Assembly: GCF_003025615.1 (NCBI RefSeq)
Contig: NZ_PYMJ01000037.1
Span: 1 to 57,431 of the forward strand
From: Photobacterium frigidiphilum
GTDB lineage: Bacteria; Pseudomonadota; Gammaproteobacteria; Enterobacterales; Vibrionaceae
DNA: 57,431 nt
Reading direction: 5' to 3'
How positions within the stretch are numbered: position 1 is the stretch's first letter; the number at the start of each line of letters is the position of its first letter. The notes below the pieces were generated by a model that worked only from the letters and a program-made list of their open reading frames with translations, did no database searches and was not told the DNA's origin. The position numbers and the translations under genes are program-made. Positions 8,271 through 18,400 of this stretch are shown here, piece by piece.

Positions 8271-9548
8271 ATGACGCCATCAGGAAAACTTATTTATCAA
8301 GAATTAGAATCTTCCAGTGATTTCTTTGACCTTACAGAAGAAGCACATCAAAAAAAATTACTGATTCTTGCAAATAAATTATATTGCCTTACTGAAGTAT
8401 CAACTGAATTTTATAAAAAAATGATCAAAGAGGTAAGGCGCCCTCTAGAATTTCGCCTTGCTATTAAATTGGTAGAGTCTCGTCGTTATTTATTATCACT
8501 GAACAAACCACTAACGATTGGCGTCGTATTTGCCATGTGGGGTGAACATAATAGATTAAATGTAAAGAGTGTTACTAATCCTCACGGTGAAGATTCACTG
8601 AGAACAAAAATAAATCAGCTAAATTGGATAACGAAAGGTACATCCGTTGATTGGCATTTATACCCCGTTGATGACGGTTGTCCGCATAATAGTGTAGGCA
8701 TAGCGAAGAACATACTGGCTTCACATGCTGATAAGAATAAAGTGACCGTGCTAGCGCTTCAAGATGCGATACCCACTGAGTCAGGCCCCTTACAGAACCT
8801 CTATCATGTTGATGATTCTCGCAAAGGTGGTGCTATTATTTATGGTTGTGAGGTTGCTTTAAAAGATAATGTCGACTGTGTTGTGTATACCGATGCAGAT
8901 AACTCTGTTCACTTAGGGCAGTTAGGTTTGCTTATCGAGCCTTATATCAAAAATGATTATCAAGTTGTATTGGGTAATCGTAAGCACCCAGATTCAATTT
9001 TGGTCAAGCAGGAAGAACGCTGGGGTGTAGGTATTAAAACATTACGTCATATGCAGCGAATGATAGGGCAAGAAATTTTCACGAAAGGCATCAAAGACAC
9101 GCAAGCGGCTTTTAAGTTATATGGTAATGCCGCTTTAAGAAAGATTGTTAAAACACCAACAGTGTATGATTTTTCATTTGATACCGATTGGATTCTTGCT
9201 GCGATGGAGATAAATCAGTCTATAACAACAGTACCTTTTGCTTTCATTGATTCTGCTGCCGAATCCGCTTCTATTGTGCAAGGGCCAATGACGACGTGGT
9301 ATACCCTGCTTGATGGTTTAGTGAAGGCGGTTCGCGCAAGACATGCAGCGCACAGTACAGAGATGGCCGATGTATTTGAACGCGAAATTTTATCTCATGA
9401 AGATCTCGAATTGATCATTAATAGTGTACCTCCTGAACTGATCAATGCTCAAGACTCTGATTTAGGGGATCCCAATGTTATGTCTCCTAAAGCCATTGAG
9501 CAGTGGTTGATAACCATGAAATCACCTCAGACGCAGAGCGTTACTTGA
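8271..9548 (+). CDS. Cytosolic GT-A-fold glycosyltransferase (GT2-like)
   Basis: A 425-residue soluble protein with no membrane segment. About 80 helical residues precede a nucleotide-sugar transferase domain with TIGVVFAMWGE near 83, a VDDG motif near 130, and the metal-binding YTDADNS segment near 207. The DTQAAFKLYG motif near 280 resembles the DTQ-x-G/A-FKLF element of dolichyl-phosphate glucosyltransferase-type GT2 enzymes. The long insert and C-terminal tail differ from those. It could make a primer, lipid-linked sugar or precursor for the upstream polymerase. It lies 112 bp after the unknown secreted protein and may be read from the same transcript. AAGGG seven bases upstream sets the start. 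A terminator follows at 9616. Confidence 0.65.
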   Translation: MTPSGKLIYQELESSSDFFDLTEEAHQKKLLILANKLYCLTEVSTEFYKKMIKEVRRPLEFRLAIKLVESRRYLLSLNKPLTIGVVFAMWGEHNRLNVKSVTNPHGEDSLRTKINQLNWITKGTSVDWHLYPVDDGCPHNSVGIAKNILASHADKNKVTVLALQDAIPTESGPLQNLYHVDDSRKGGAIIYGCEVALKDNVDCVVYTDADNSVHLGQLGLLIEPYIKNDYQVVLGNRKHPDSILVKQEERWGVGIKTLRHMQRMIGQEIFTKGIKDTQAAFKLYGNAALRKIVKTPTVYDFSFDTDWILAAMEINQSITTVPFAFIDSAAESASIVQGPMTTWYTLLDGLVKAVRARHAAHSTEMADVFEREILSHEDLELIINSVPPELINAQDSDLGDPNVMSPKAIEQWLITMKSPQTQSVT

Positions 9549-9615
9549 ATTTTATATACCTAGGTTACTTGGCTATAAGTTAAACCGTTTCCTAATCATT
9601 GTGCATTTGCATGAT

Positions 9616-9663
9616 CACCTCAATGCCTCACGCTAACTCAGCGGAAGGATTGGGGTGTTTTTT
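9616..9663 (+). terminator. Rho-independent terminator of the glycan operon
   Basis: CACCTCAAT (9616-9624) pairs with ATTGGGGTG (9649-9657), with one G-U, and CCT/AGG continues the stem inside. Six T follow. It lies 68 bp after the last glycan gene. The remaining 9664-9923 is an AT-rich intergenic stretch in which no gene was found; it must hold the TRAP promoter, but no clear -35/-10 pair could be chosen. Confidence 0.75.
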
Positions 9664-9923
9664 CTTCCAATTTCAAGTGAACTTTTATTCATATTGAGCA
9701 AATGAATGTTTGATCAGCTTCAAACATAGACCAATTAAATTTTTATAAGTGTCAGTTATGTCTACAGTTGTATTAACAAATTTGTAACCTAATGATTGGC
9801 GATATAAACGTTAATCGACAGGTGAAGAATCTGTACCACTTCGCAAACTTAATAATGCGTTGGTAACGACTTTTACGAGTTTCAGTATTGGAATACAAGT
9901 GCGAGAACAACAAGGAGAGTAGG

Positions 9924-11009
9924 ATGCAGTTGAAAGATGTAATTAAAAAGTTAGCACTGATTACAACAGTCGCCAGTGTGCTTTTTACCCCACTTATTGT
10001 GCAGGCAGCAAGCGCTGAATATAAGTGGAAAATGGTGACCACATGGCCTAAGAATTTCCCTGGTTTAGGTACAGGTGCAAATGATTTAGCCAACCAAATT
10101 AATGAAATGAGTAATGGCCGTATTCAAGTCAAAGTATACGGTGCAAAAGAGCTTGTCGGTGCACTTGAAGTTTTTGATGCAGTGTCACGTGGTACTGCTG
10201 AAATGGGGCATGGTGCAGGGTATTATTGGAAAGGAAAAGTACCTGCAGGTCAGTTTTTTGCGGCTGTGCCTTTTGGCTTAACCGCGCAAGAGATGAACGG
10301 TTGGATTTATAGTGGTGGTGGTTTAGAACTGTGGCAAGAAGCCTATGCACCGTTTGGTATTATTCCGATGCCAGGCGGTAATACAGGAGTGCAAATGGGG
10401 GGGTGGTTTAATAAAGAAATAAAAACTCTTGATGATCTTAAAGGCTTGAAAATGCGAATCCCAGGTCTTGGTGGCGAGGTATTAAAACGTGCAGGAGGCA
10501 CGCCTGTATTGTTACCGGGTGGTGAAATATTCCCAGCGCTTCAGTCGGGTGCGATTGATGCCACTGAATGGGTAGGCCCGTACAACGATATGGCATTTGG
10601 TCTTTATAAAGCCGCGAAATATTACTATTACCCAGGTTGGCATGAGCCAGGTACAACACTTGAAGCGCTGATCAATAAAAAAGCCTTCGATAAGCTACCT
10701 AAAGACTTACAAGCGATTGTATTAAACGCGACAAAAGTGGCTAACTCGAACATGTTGGCTGAATACACCGCACGAAATAATGCCGCGTTGCAAAGCCTGA
10801 TTACTGATCACAAGGTTAAGTTATTACCTTACCCTGCAGAAGTGTTAAGCCAGCTGAAAACCTTATCAGATGAAGTCGTCGCAGAAGAAGCTCAGAAAGA
10901 TGAAATGAGTAAGAAGGTGTATGCCTCTTATATTGCTTTCCGTGATCAAGCGGTCGATTGGCATGCTGTTTCAGAGCAAGCTTACTTGAATGCGAGAAAC
11001 CCTGAATAA
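9924..11009 (+). CDS. dctP: TRAP transporter solute-binding protein (DctP family)
   Basis: Periplasmic ligand-capture subunit of a tripartite Na+-driven TRAP transporter. Start at 9924: AAGGAG lies six bases upstream and the ATG opens directly on a signal peptide (cleavage about residue 29, VQA). The mature protein has the DctP family path, with MRIPGLGGEVLKRAGG near 175 and the ligand-contacting ATEWVGPYND near 214, then YYPGWHEPGTTLE. This last block is typical of the TakP-like subgroup that binds 2-keto acids or lactate. Which acid is bound cannot be decided from sequence. The small and large membrane subunits follow. The lactate genes at 20.9-28.5 kb make a monocarboxylate plausible. Confidence 0.88.
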   Translation: MQLKDVIKKLALITTVASVLFTPLIVQAASAEYKWKMVTTWPKNFPGLGTGANDLANQINEMSNGRIQVKVYGAKELVGALEVFDAVSRGTAEMGHGAGYYWKGKVPAGQFFAAVPFGLTAQEMNGWIYSGGGLELWQEAYAPFGIIPMPGGNTGVQMGGWFNKEIKTLDDLKGLKMRIPGLGGEVLKRAGGTPVLLPGGEIFPALQSGAIDATEWVGPYNDMAFGLYKAAKYYYYPGWHEPGTTLEALINKKAFDKLPKDLQAIVLNATKVANSNMLAEYTARNNAALQSLITDHKVKLLPYPAEVLSQLKTLSDEVVAEEAQKDEMSKKVYASYIAFRDQAVDWHAVSEQAYLNARNPE

Positions 11010-11075
11010 AGAGTCGTAATACGGTGGGGTAGAAGGCTTACCCCATCAATTTGTATGTTGTAATGAGTATTGTGT

Positions 11076-11642
11076 ATGGACGCACCATCTCCCGCTGTTA
11101 TCAGTTTTATACGGCGTATTAATCGCTTCAGTGATATTACTGGTCGGTTTGTTTCGTGGTTTGTTTTAGCCATTGTATTAATCACCTTTATCGTTGTTGT
11201 TATGCGTTATGTGTTTAATACGGGTTCGGTTTTTCTACAGGAATTAATCACCTATTTTCATAACTATGTCATCATGTTGGGTGCTGCTTATGCACTGCTC
11301 AAAGGTGCGCATGTCAGAGTCGATATATTCTATCGCCCTATGTCGAATAAGAAGAAAGCGTGGATTGATTTATTCGGTTTTCTTTTTCTTTTATTACCTA
11401 CCTGCTTATTCATTTTTATCATTGCTTGGGAATATGTCGCTTTGTCGTGGAAAATATTCGAAGGCTCGCAAGAAGCTGGTGGTGTTGATGCCCGTTATCT
11501 CTTTAAAACCACGATTCTATTAATGCCCATATTAATGATTGTGCAAGGCTTGGCAGAAAGTATGAAGGCACTACTAACCATTGCGGGTTTTGAAGAGGCA
11601 GTGAAAGCGCTTGATGAACATGAAGAGGAGCACGCATTATGA
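11076..11642 (+). CDS. dctQ: TRAP transporter small membrane subunit (DctQ family)
   Basis: About 188 residues with four hydrophobic segments, the normal size and topology of the Q subunit that couples the binding protein to the large permease. The ATG at 11076 is used; an in-frame TTG lies two codons earlier. Recognisable family elements include RYVFNTGSVFLQELITYFH near 48 and the conserved AYALLKGAHVRVDIF segment near 74. It lies 66 bp after dctP and its last four bases overlap the ATG of dctM. That arrangement indicates stoichiometric co-translation of the two membrane subunits. Confidence 0.87.
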   Translation: MDAPSPAVISFIRRINRFSDITGRFVSWFVLAIVLITFIVVVMRYVFNTGSVFLQELITYFHNYVIMLGAAYALLKGAHVRVDIFYRPMSNKKKAWIDLFGFLFLLLPTCLFIFIIAWEYVALSWKIFEGSQEAGGVDARYLFKTTILLMPILMIVQGLAESMKALLTIAGFEEAVKALDEHEEEHAL

Positions 11643-13018
11643 TTGAGCTTCTTCCTCTTTTGCTTTTTGTTGTTGTTTTTATTGTGTTGCTGTTTGGCTA
11701 TCCCGTTGCGTTTTCGTTAGCGGGCTCAGCATTATTGTTTGCGGCAATTGGCTATGTAACAGAAACTTTTGACCCTGTATTCCTTGAAGCGATACCCAAT
11801 CGAATTCAAGGAATATTATCCAACGAACTATTAATCGCGATCCCACTATTTGTGTTTATGGGGGTGATGCTAGAGAAATCTAAAATAGCCGAAGAATTAC
11901 TCGATACCATGGGGCAAGTATTTGGTGGTATGGCGGGGGGTTTAGGTTTATCCGTCACGTTAGTCGGCATGTTATTAGCCGCAAGTACCGGCATCGTCGG
12001 GGCAACTGTCGTTACCATGGGGTTATTGTCGCTACCGACTATGTTACGTCGGGGCTACTCGCCTGAAATATCTACAGGGATCATTTGTGCATCTGGTACG
12101 TTAGGGCAAATTATTCCCCCGTCGATTGTATTGGTGCTATTGGGTGATGTGATTTCATCCTCCTATCAACAAGCTCAGCTCGATCAGGGGATCTTCGCAC
12201 CAGATAGCGTCACCGTGGGTGATTTGTTTTTTGGTGCATTGATTCCAGGTTTGATTCTTGTGAGTCTGTACGCGCTTTACATCATTGTTATCGCCATTAT
12301 CTCGCCAGAAAAAGTCCCTCCTATTCCTGAAGATGAACGTAAAGTCAGTAAAGAATTGTGGATGCAGGTGCTTACCGTTTTAATTCCACCGATTTTATTG
12401 ATCGTATTAGTGCTGGGCTCAATTTTAGGGGGTATTGCGACACCGACAGAGGCTGCATCGGTTGGCTCTGTAGGGGCAATAATACTGTCGTGCTTTAAAC
12501 GTACCCTCAACTTAAATATTCTTCAACAGGTCATGCGAAGCACAACGGAAGTGACTGCGATGGTGTTCATGATACTGATTGGCGCATCGGTATTTTCGTT
12601 AGTATTTCGTGGGTTTGGAGGGGATGATCTCGTTAGGGATTTTCTGGTTGATCTACCCGGTGGTGTCTTTGGCGCTGTACTGTTAGTTATGATTGTCATG
12701 TTTTTATTAGGCTTTTTTTTAGATTTTATTGAAATTACGTTTGTTGTGATTCCAATTGTTGCACCAATACTACTGACCATGGGGCTAGATCCCGTTTGGT
12801 TGGGCATAATGATAGCCTTAAATCTTCAAACATCATTCTTAACGCCACCCTTTGGTTTTTCATTGTTTTATCTTCGGGGTGTTGCACCTGATTCTATCTC
12901 AACACCACAAATCTATCGGGGTGTGATTCCTTTCATTGGCATTCAATTGTTCGTACTCGGTTTGTTAGCGTATTGGCCAGCTCTTGCGACATGGTTACCT
13001 AACGTTGTCTATGGTTAA
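11639..13018 (+). CDS. dctM: TRAP transporter large permease (DctM family)
   Basis: The 459-residue transport-catalysing subunit has about 12 hydrophobic segments in two homologous halves. DctM features seen: IPLFVFMGVMLEKSKIAEE near 62, then G-x-x-G-A-T-VVTMGLLSLPTM near 120, CASGTLGQIIPPSIVLVLL near 150 and GIATPTEAASVGSVGA near 264. The near-C-terminal LDFIEITFVVIPIVAPIL and TSFLTPPFGFSLFYL are also typical. It moves the acid captured by DctP inward with Na+. The length is normal for the family and no defect is visible. A 12-bp perfect hairpin six bases downstream marks the operon's end. Confidence 0.9.
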   Translation: MIELLPLLLFVVVFIVLLFGYPVAFSLAGSALLFAAIGYVTETFDPVFLEAIPNRIQGILSNELLIAIPLFVFMGVMLEKSKIAEELLDTMGQVFGGMAGGLGLSVTLVGMLLAASTGIVGATVVTMGLLSLPTMLRRGYSPEISTGIICASGTLGQIIPPSIVLVLLGDVISSSYQQAQLDQGIFAPDSVTVGDLFFGALIPGLILVSLYALYIIVIAIISPEKVPPIPEDERKVSKELWMQVLTVLIPPILLIVLVLGSILGGIATPTEAASVGSVGAIILSCFKRTLNLNILQQVMRSTTEVTAMVFMILIGASVFSLVFRGFGGDDLVRDFLVDLPGGVFGAVLLVMIVMFLLGFFLDFIEITFVVIPIVAPILLTMGLDPVWLGIMIALNLQTSFLTPPFGFSLFYLRGVAPDSISTPQIYRGVIPFIGIQLFVLGLLAYWPALATWLPNVVYG

Positions 13019-13023
13019 GCACT

Positions 13024-13059
13024 GTACACGGCTAAGTATGTTTATATTTAGCCGTGTAC
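13024..13059 (+). terminator. Hairpin after the TRAP operon
   Basis: A 12-bp perfect stem (GTACACGGCTAA with TTAGCCGTGTAC) has a 12-base loop. It begins six bases past the dctM stop. No long T-run follows, so it may act as a transcript-stabilising 3' end rather than a strong terminator. Confidence 0.55.
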
Positions 13060-13153
13060 GCACATCTTCGTCTTTCGGGAAGGGTTATGAAGTTTGGGTG
13101 TGAGAGGGATTTATGAGAATATTCATCCGACGCTTATTTAACGATTGGATCTC

Positions 13154-14038
13154 ATGAAAACTTGGATGCACCAGCCACGCAATATTGATATTTCACACTA
13201 TGTAGATCGATACTGGTGGCTAGAAGTCGGTGAAAGCGATAGTGGTTATGAACCCGCATTGTTGATACCTAATCCTAATGCAAATCTCATTTTTACGTTG
13301 CCGACCCAGCAGTATTCTTACCAGCAAGATCAGCAAGAATTAGTCGGGCAGGGTAGCCATTTACTTCACCTATGCAGCAAAGCAATCAGTATTAATGACC
13401 AAGGCAGTGTTATTCGGCTTGGCATTAAGTTTAAAGCAGGTGCGCTGTATGCGTTATTTGGTATTGAAGGCAGTGAAACACAGAATACGGTTACCTCTGA
13501 TTTGTCGCTGTTGCATCCATCGTTCACTCTCGCAAATATACGGCAGCTCATTGATACTGACTATGCTTCAGCTAAAGAGGCTGATCAGATCAAATACAGC
13601 GTTGATAATGTGATTGAACGATTGGATAGCCTGTTCTCGCAAGTCATTCAATTAGCGAAAGAAGATCGCCACAGTATATTGGTGTGTGATGCGTTGAGTC
13701 TACTTGCTGATAATTCATCGGTTGGGATCGAAACTAAATTGTTTTGCTCACGTAGAACTCTTGAAAGGGCATTTTTGCGTGTAACGGGTGTATCAATAAA
13801 GCAGTACGAAATGATGATGCGGTTAGATGCAGTTCTGATGTATATCTTTAAAAATGTAACTGACCCTAAGAATGATACGAGAATAACAGAGCCTGATTGG
13901 GCTGATATCGCACAACACTTTGGTTTTAGTGATCAACCACATCTTATCCGTCAGTTAAAGCAAGCGATTGGACATACCCCAAACAAATACCTGAATACAC
14001 GTAACCTGATTATTGATGTGTATGGTGATTTTGAATAA
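13154..14038 (+). CDS. AraC-family transcriptional regulator
   Basis: About 294 residues. The N-terminal half (roughly 1-140: a YWWLEVG start, then IPNPNANLIFTLP) is of the cupin-like type found in AraC regulators with a DUF6597-like sensor domain. The C-terminal part holds two helix-turn-helices; the first contains CSRRTLERAFLRVTGVS, and the second contains WADIAQHFGFSDQPHLIRQ with the classic AraC ending (GHTPNKYL). ATG at 13154 is chosen over a TTG three codons upstream. Neither start has a strong ribosome-binding site. It follows the TRAP operon in the same direction and could regulate it; this is inference. Confidence 0.82.
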   Translation: MKTWMHQPRNIDISHYVDRYWWLEVGESDSGYEPALLIPNPNANLIFTLPTQQYSYQQDQQELVGQGSHLLHLCSKAISINDQGSVIRLGIKFKAGALYALFGIEGSETQNTVTSDLSLLHPSFTLANIRQLIDTDYASAKEADQIKYSVDNVIERLDSLFSQVIQLAKEDRHSILVCDALSLLADNSSVGIETKLFCSRRTLERAFLRVTGVSIKQYEMMMRLDAVLMYIFKNVTDPKNDTRITEPDWADIAQHFGFSDQPHLIRQLKQAIGHTPNKYLNTRNLIIDVYGDFE

Positions 14039-14130
14039 GTCGCTATTTATCTGACCACACCACACATTGTCGCTTTTGTTCAATCACCCCTTTGCTTTAG
14101 AGGTTATGCTCTGATGCAGGATCTATATTA

Positions 14131-14745
14131 ATGAAGAGTAACATTTTGCAACTTGAAGATTTAAAACAAGGTCAACCTGTCCTCCTATCAAATGCATTTA
14201 CTATCCAGCTTATTCGCCAAGAAGATTTTACCGATATTCTAACGATGCTTGAAAACCCGAATGTTACGAAATTTTTGTTTTTCGCTCCGGCGCCAGTGGC
14301 GTTGTACGAGGCATTCTTCTTGCCAATCATTGAAAATACAGAAAAAGCGATAGCAAGCGGTGAGTGGCCAGAACATCTAACAATCATTATTCGTGATCAG
14401 AACCATCAATACATGGGCATGGCGGGTTTAACGCAAGTTATGCTGTTAGCGGGTAACTATGAAGTTGGCTTCCAGTTACCTGAGCATGCTTGGGGTTTAG
14501 GTATTGGTACATTGACGTGTGAATACTTAACTAAAGTCGCATTTGAACAGCTTAATGCACATAAGGTTGCTGCTGATTGTTATAGCCAAAATTTAGGTTC
14601 TGCAGGTGTATTACGTAAGTCAGGTTATGCACTTGAAGGTAAGCAAGCAGGGTATTTTCATACCGAAGAATTAACCGATGATCGTTTGTTATTTGGTATG
14701 ACGGCAAGCCAGTACTCTGCAAAGAAAATGGGTCAAGCTATATAG
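14131..14745 (+). CDS. GNAT-family N-acetyltransferase
   Basis: 204 residues of the RimJ/RimL-like GNAT type: an N-terminal TIQLIRQEDFTDI strand-helix, and the acetyl-CoA pyrophosphate loop region W-G-L-G-I-G-T near 130 (motif A, Q/RxxGxG/A-like). The NLGSAGVLRKSGYALEG segment near 157 carries the Asn and the helix conserved in these enzymes. It would transfer acetyl from acetyl-CoA to an amine; the acceptor (amino acid, antibiotic or protein N-terminus) cannot be told. CAGGA upstream supports the start. It appears to be a single-gene unit. Confidence 0.78.
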   Translation: MKSNILQLEDLKQGQPVLLSNAFTIQLIRQEDFTDILTMLENPNVTKFLFFAPAPVALYEAFFLPIIENTEKAIASGEWPEHLTIIIRDQNHQYMGMAGLTQVMLLAGNYEVGFQLPEHAWGLGIGTLTCEYLTKVAFEQLNAHKVAADCYSQNLGSAGVLRKSGYALEGKQAGYFHTEELTDDRLLFGMTASQYSAKKMGQAI

Positions 14746-14945
14746 TAAATAATTGTGGTGTACAAACACTAAAATATTATTTTTGAATGCAAGATTATTC
14801 CCTGTCGAAAGGCAATATGTTTGTCAGTGCTCATCCCCAAAATGGATGAGCAACTTGATAGATAGCTTTGTCCTTGTCAACTAACCCTACCTTTAGTCAA
14901 TCTAGCCTCAATGTTCACTTTTATCATTTTGATATTGTTTATTGT

Positions 14946-14970
14946 TTTGATAGTAAAAATGACTATCAAA
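14946..14970. promoter_or_regulatory. Palindrome TTTGATAGT-N7-ACTATCAAA upstream of the xanthine dehydrogenase genes
   Basis: Perfect 9-bp inverted repeat arms with a 7-base A-rich spacer, in the 693-bp gene-free stretch between the acetyltransferase and the xanthine dehydrogenase start (14746-15438). The size and symmetry fit a dimeric repressor or activator operator. No regulator gene for it lies next to the purine genes. Confidence 0.45.
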
Positions 14971-15030
14971 CTGATATTTACGCACTCTCATTGCGTAAGT
15001 GTGCAGTTGTAATTTACAGGTGTGATTAGT

Positions 15031-15066
15031 TTGATCCTTAATCTAATATCTTTGATTAAGAATCAA
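15031..15066. promoter_or_regulatory. 13-bp inverted repeat upstream of the xanthine dehydrogenase genes
   Basis: TTGATCCTTAATC (15031-15043) faces GATTAAGAATCAA (15054-15066) with one mismatch and a 10-base spacer. It could be a second operator or a stem in a leader transcript. It lies about 370 bp before the proposed start codon. Confidence 0.4.
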
Positions 15067-15295
15067 CCCCTGCAAGATCACATATCTCCTTCTTGTTTTC
15101 TATTCTTGCCCCAAGTCGGTCTAATTTCTGCTTAACAAGATTACCTGTTTATCATTTCTGTTTTTATGGAAGTATCTCGGTGAAAGTATGGCGACAAGGG
15201 GTAATTGGATAACCCATGCGTCTTCATCGTTTCGTGGGTAAACAGATTAGCCCCAGAGTAGTGGATTCAGTCTTTTATTGTTCCTTCTAATGGAT

Positions 15296-15354
15296 AGAGC
15301 GCCCAGACAATACGGGTAGGGATAATCGTGAAAAAAGATTGTTGCGCTCTGGGT
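15296..15354 (+). promoter_or_regulatory. Structured 5' leader with two mutually exclusive pairings (candidate riboswitch)
   Basis: AGAGCGC (15296-15302) pairs with GCGCTCT (15344-15350), and ACAAT (15307-15311) with ATTGT (15338-15342). Alternatively GCCCAGA (15301-15307) pairs with TCTGGGT (15348-15354). The two folds compete, as in a switching leader. It ends about 85 bases before the ribosome-binding site of the xanthine dehydrogenase gene. Xanthine/urate (NMT1-type) and molybdenum-cofactor riboswitches are known in such places, but I could not match either consensus from memory. Confidence 0.4.
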
Positions 15355-15438
15355 TGGCCTGCAGGGTACTCGTATCTCACATGCAATTCCGCTGTGAATA
15401 CCTTGTTGAGTCAGAACCCAATTGAGAAGGATATTTCA

Positions 15439-18400
15439 ATGACTAGCTTTAATCAGCTTGGCAAGCGCACCCTTCGGGTCGATGGACTTGCTAAAGTGAC
15501 GGGAAAGGCGATTTACGGTAATGATATTCAGATTCCTGGCATGCTTTATGGCGTGTGTCGTTACGCAGATATTCCTGCGGGAAAAATAACCAAGATAGAC
15601 ACAGAAGACGCCAAGCAAATAGACGGGGTGGTTCGTATTGCGTGCTTCGATGATATACCGGGTGATCCCACTGCAGGGGTGATCATTCGCGATTATTACC
15701 CCATTGTAAAAGATGAAGTCTGCTTCATGGGCGATGTACTGGCGGTTGTCGTCGCTGAAACATATGAAGCTGCGTGTTTGGCGGTGGATAAAATCAAAGT
15801 GGAATATACACCATATACTCCCATTTCAGATATGCATGAAGCGTTAAAGCCAGAATCGCGTCTGATTCATCCTGATAAAGAATCCAATGTTGTTGCGACA
15901 CACCATACTCAGCTCGGTGATTACGAAGCAGGGTTAGCACGATCGAGCTATGTGATGGAGCGAACGTTTCAAATTGGCTTCCAAGAACACGCATATATTG
16001 AACCTGAATCCATTACTGCTTATCTCGATCCTACCTCTTCCGATCTTATTCTGACGGGCTCTATTCAAAACCCGCACCGTGTTCGCGGGTTTGTGTCGTC
16101 GTACGTTGGTCTACCACAAGCGAAAGTCGACGTGCGCCGAGCTGTTATGGGCGGTTCGTTTGGCGGCAAAGATGACACCATAGATCATTTGTCATGCCGT
16201 GCAGGTTTGATGGCCATGCTCACGAAGCGTCCGGTGAAGTTTACCTATACCCGTGAACAATCCATGGTCGAGAGCAGCAAGCGTCATCCGTATCACATGA
16301 CTTATAAAGTTGGTTTTGATGGTGACGGAAAAATCCATGGCATGAAGGTTGATATTCTGGCTGACAGTGGGGCGTATGCGGCATGCACTCCGTTTGTCAC
16401 TTGGCGTTCAGTGGTACAAGCCGCAGGACCATACGATATTGAAAACGTTCGTGTCGATGTTCAAGGCGTGTATACCAATAACACCTACACGGGCGCTATG
16501 CGGGGATTTGGCTCGCCACAAATCGTGTTTGCCAACGAATCCTTGATGGATGAAATTGCAGAACATTGCGGTATCAGTGCGATAGCGGTACGTAAAATTA
16601 ACGTTATTAAACAAGGTGGTCACAGCATTACGGGGCAGAAATTTGATAACCACACGGTTTCTGCATTGGAAGTGATGGAAAAAGCGACTACGCAGGCTGA
16701 GTACCTCAAAAAATTAGAACACTACAAAGTACTTAATGCTTCCGATAACCCAGTCAAATACGGTATTGGTTTCGCGATCAGTTACCGCGGTTGTTCACTG
16801 GGGGCGGAAGGTGTCGATACGTCATCGGCACTTGTATCGGTTAATACTGACGGTAGCGTGAATATCTCGACTGGGGTATGTGAAAACGGTCAAGGGTTAC
16901 AAACCACCATGTCGCTGATTACTGCCGAGGTGTTGGGTTTGTTCGTTGATGCAGTGAATTTCACCGAACCACCTACGTCCATGATTTCGGACGGTGGTCC
17001 AACCGTTGCTTCGCGCGCCACGGTGACGGGTGGTAATGCGGTCAAAAATGGCGCAGACATTATTAAAAACCGTATTTTTGCGGTGATCGCCGATACGCTT
17101 CAAGCAACCAAAATAGAAGAAACGATCTGGAAAGACGGTGTCATCAGTAACGCTCAACAACCTCATCTGCATATTACTTTTGCTGAAGCGGCAAATAAGG
17201 CGAAATGGGCTGGCGTTAATTTGGCCGCGTACGGCTGGTTCGATCAACCAGATATCAGTTGGGATGAAGAACACGGTTGCGGGAGCCCGTACTTTACTTG
17301 GGTGTATGCTTGCCAAGTGGTCGATCTTAAGGTTGATACCAGTACGGGCAAATTGGACTTGCTCGACATTACTGCGGTCCACGATGTGGGGCAAGTGATC
17401 AGCCAAGTGGGTTTTGAAGGCCAAGTAGCTGGAGGTATCGCGCAAGGATTTGGATTAGGGGTGCTTGAAGATTACAACATCGAACATGGTGTTCTTAAAT
17501 CTGAAAACCTTGATAGCTACTTATTGCCGACGATCAAAGATATGCCACCAATGACCATTATAGCGGTCGAGAATGCCGATGCGGGGGGACCATTTGGTGC
17601 TAAGAGTATCGGCGAACCCGCGACTGAATTAGCCGCTGCGGCAATCAATAACGCAGTCAGTTTTGCACTTAACAAACGTATGCGCCAATTACCACTGACC
17701 TTGGAGCAAGTGGTGTTGGGTTATAACCTCAAGAAACCCGCGCGACAAAGTGAATTAATGCTTGAATCGGAAGAGAAAAAGCATACCCATCGCTTAACGG
17801 GTTTCTCGGTAGTGAATCCATTAACCCTTACTCAGGCGTTGTCTTTGTTGCAAGATGGTAAGGCTACTGCGATTGCGGGCGGCACCGATGTGTTAGTGCA
17901 AGGTCGTATGCAAAGTTGCGAGCGTAAATTAGTCAATATTGCTGACTTATCGGGCTTGTGCGAAATTATCGAAGACGATACCCATGTCACCATTGGTAGT
18001 GGGGTTCACTTTAATCGCTTGGTAGAGCACTCAGCTATCGCAGAAAATTTTCCACTGTTAGCTACTGCATGCCACACCATTGGATCTCACCAAATCCGTA
18101 ACCGCGCCACAATTGGCGGTAACATTGTGAATGCGGCACCATGTGCTGATTCCGTGCCGCCACTCATTATCTACGATGCAGAAGTCGAACTGCGTATGGC
18201 AAGCTCATCGTTGTCGGAAGGGGCTAACGAGGGAGTAATCACCCGACGTATGCCACTGTGTAAATTCATCACTGGTGGCTACCGCACTGAGCTACAAACA
18301 GGTGAATTGCTCACTAAAGTGATCTTACCGAAGATGCATGCTAATGCAGTATCAGGCTCTTCATCTTTTATCCAAAAATATAGCCAGCTGGGTCGACGCA

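Noticed and set aside
15328..15438. 37-codon N-terminal extension of the xanthine dehydrogenase frame from GTG 15328
   Set aside because: The family starts near the ATG at 15439, which has a good ribosome-binding site; the extension lies in the folded leader. Kept only as a leader-peptide possibility.
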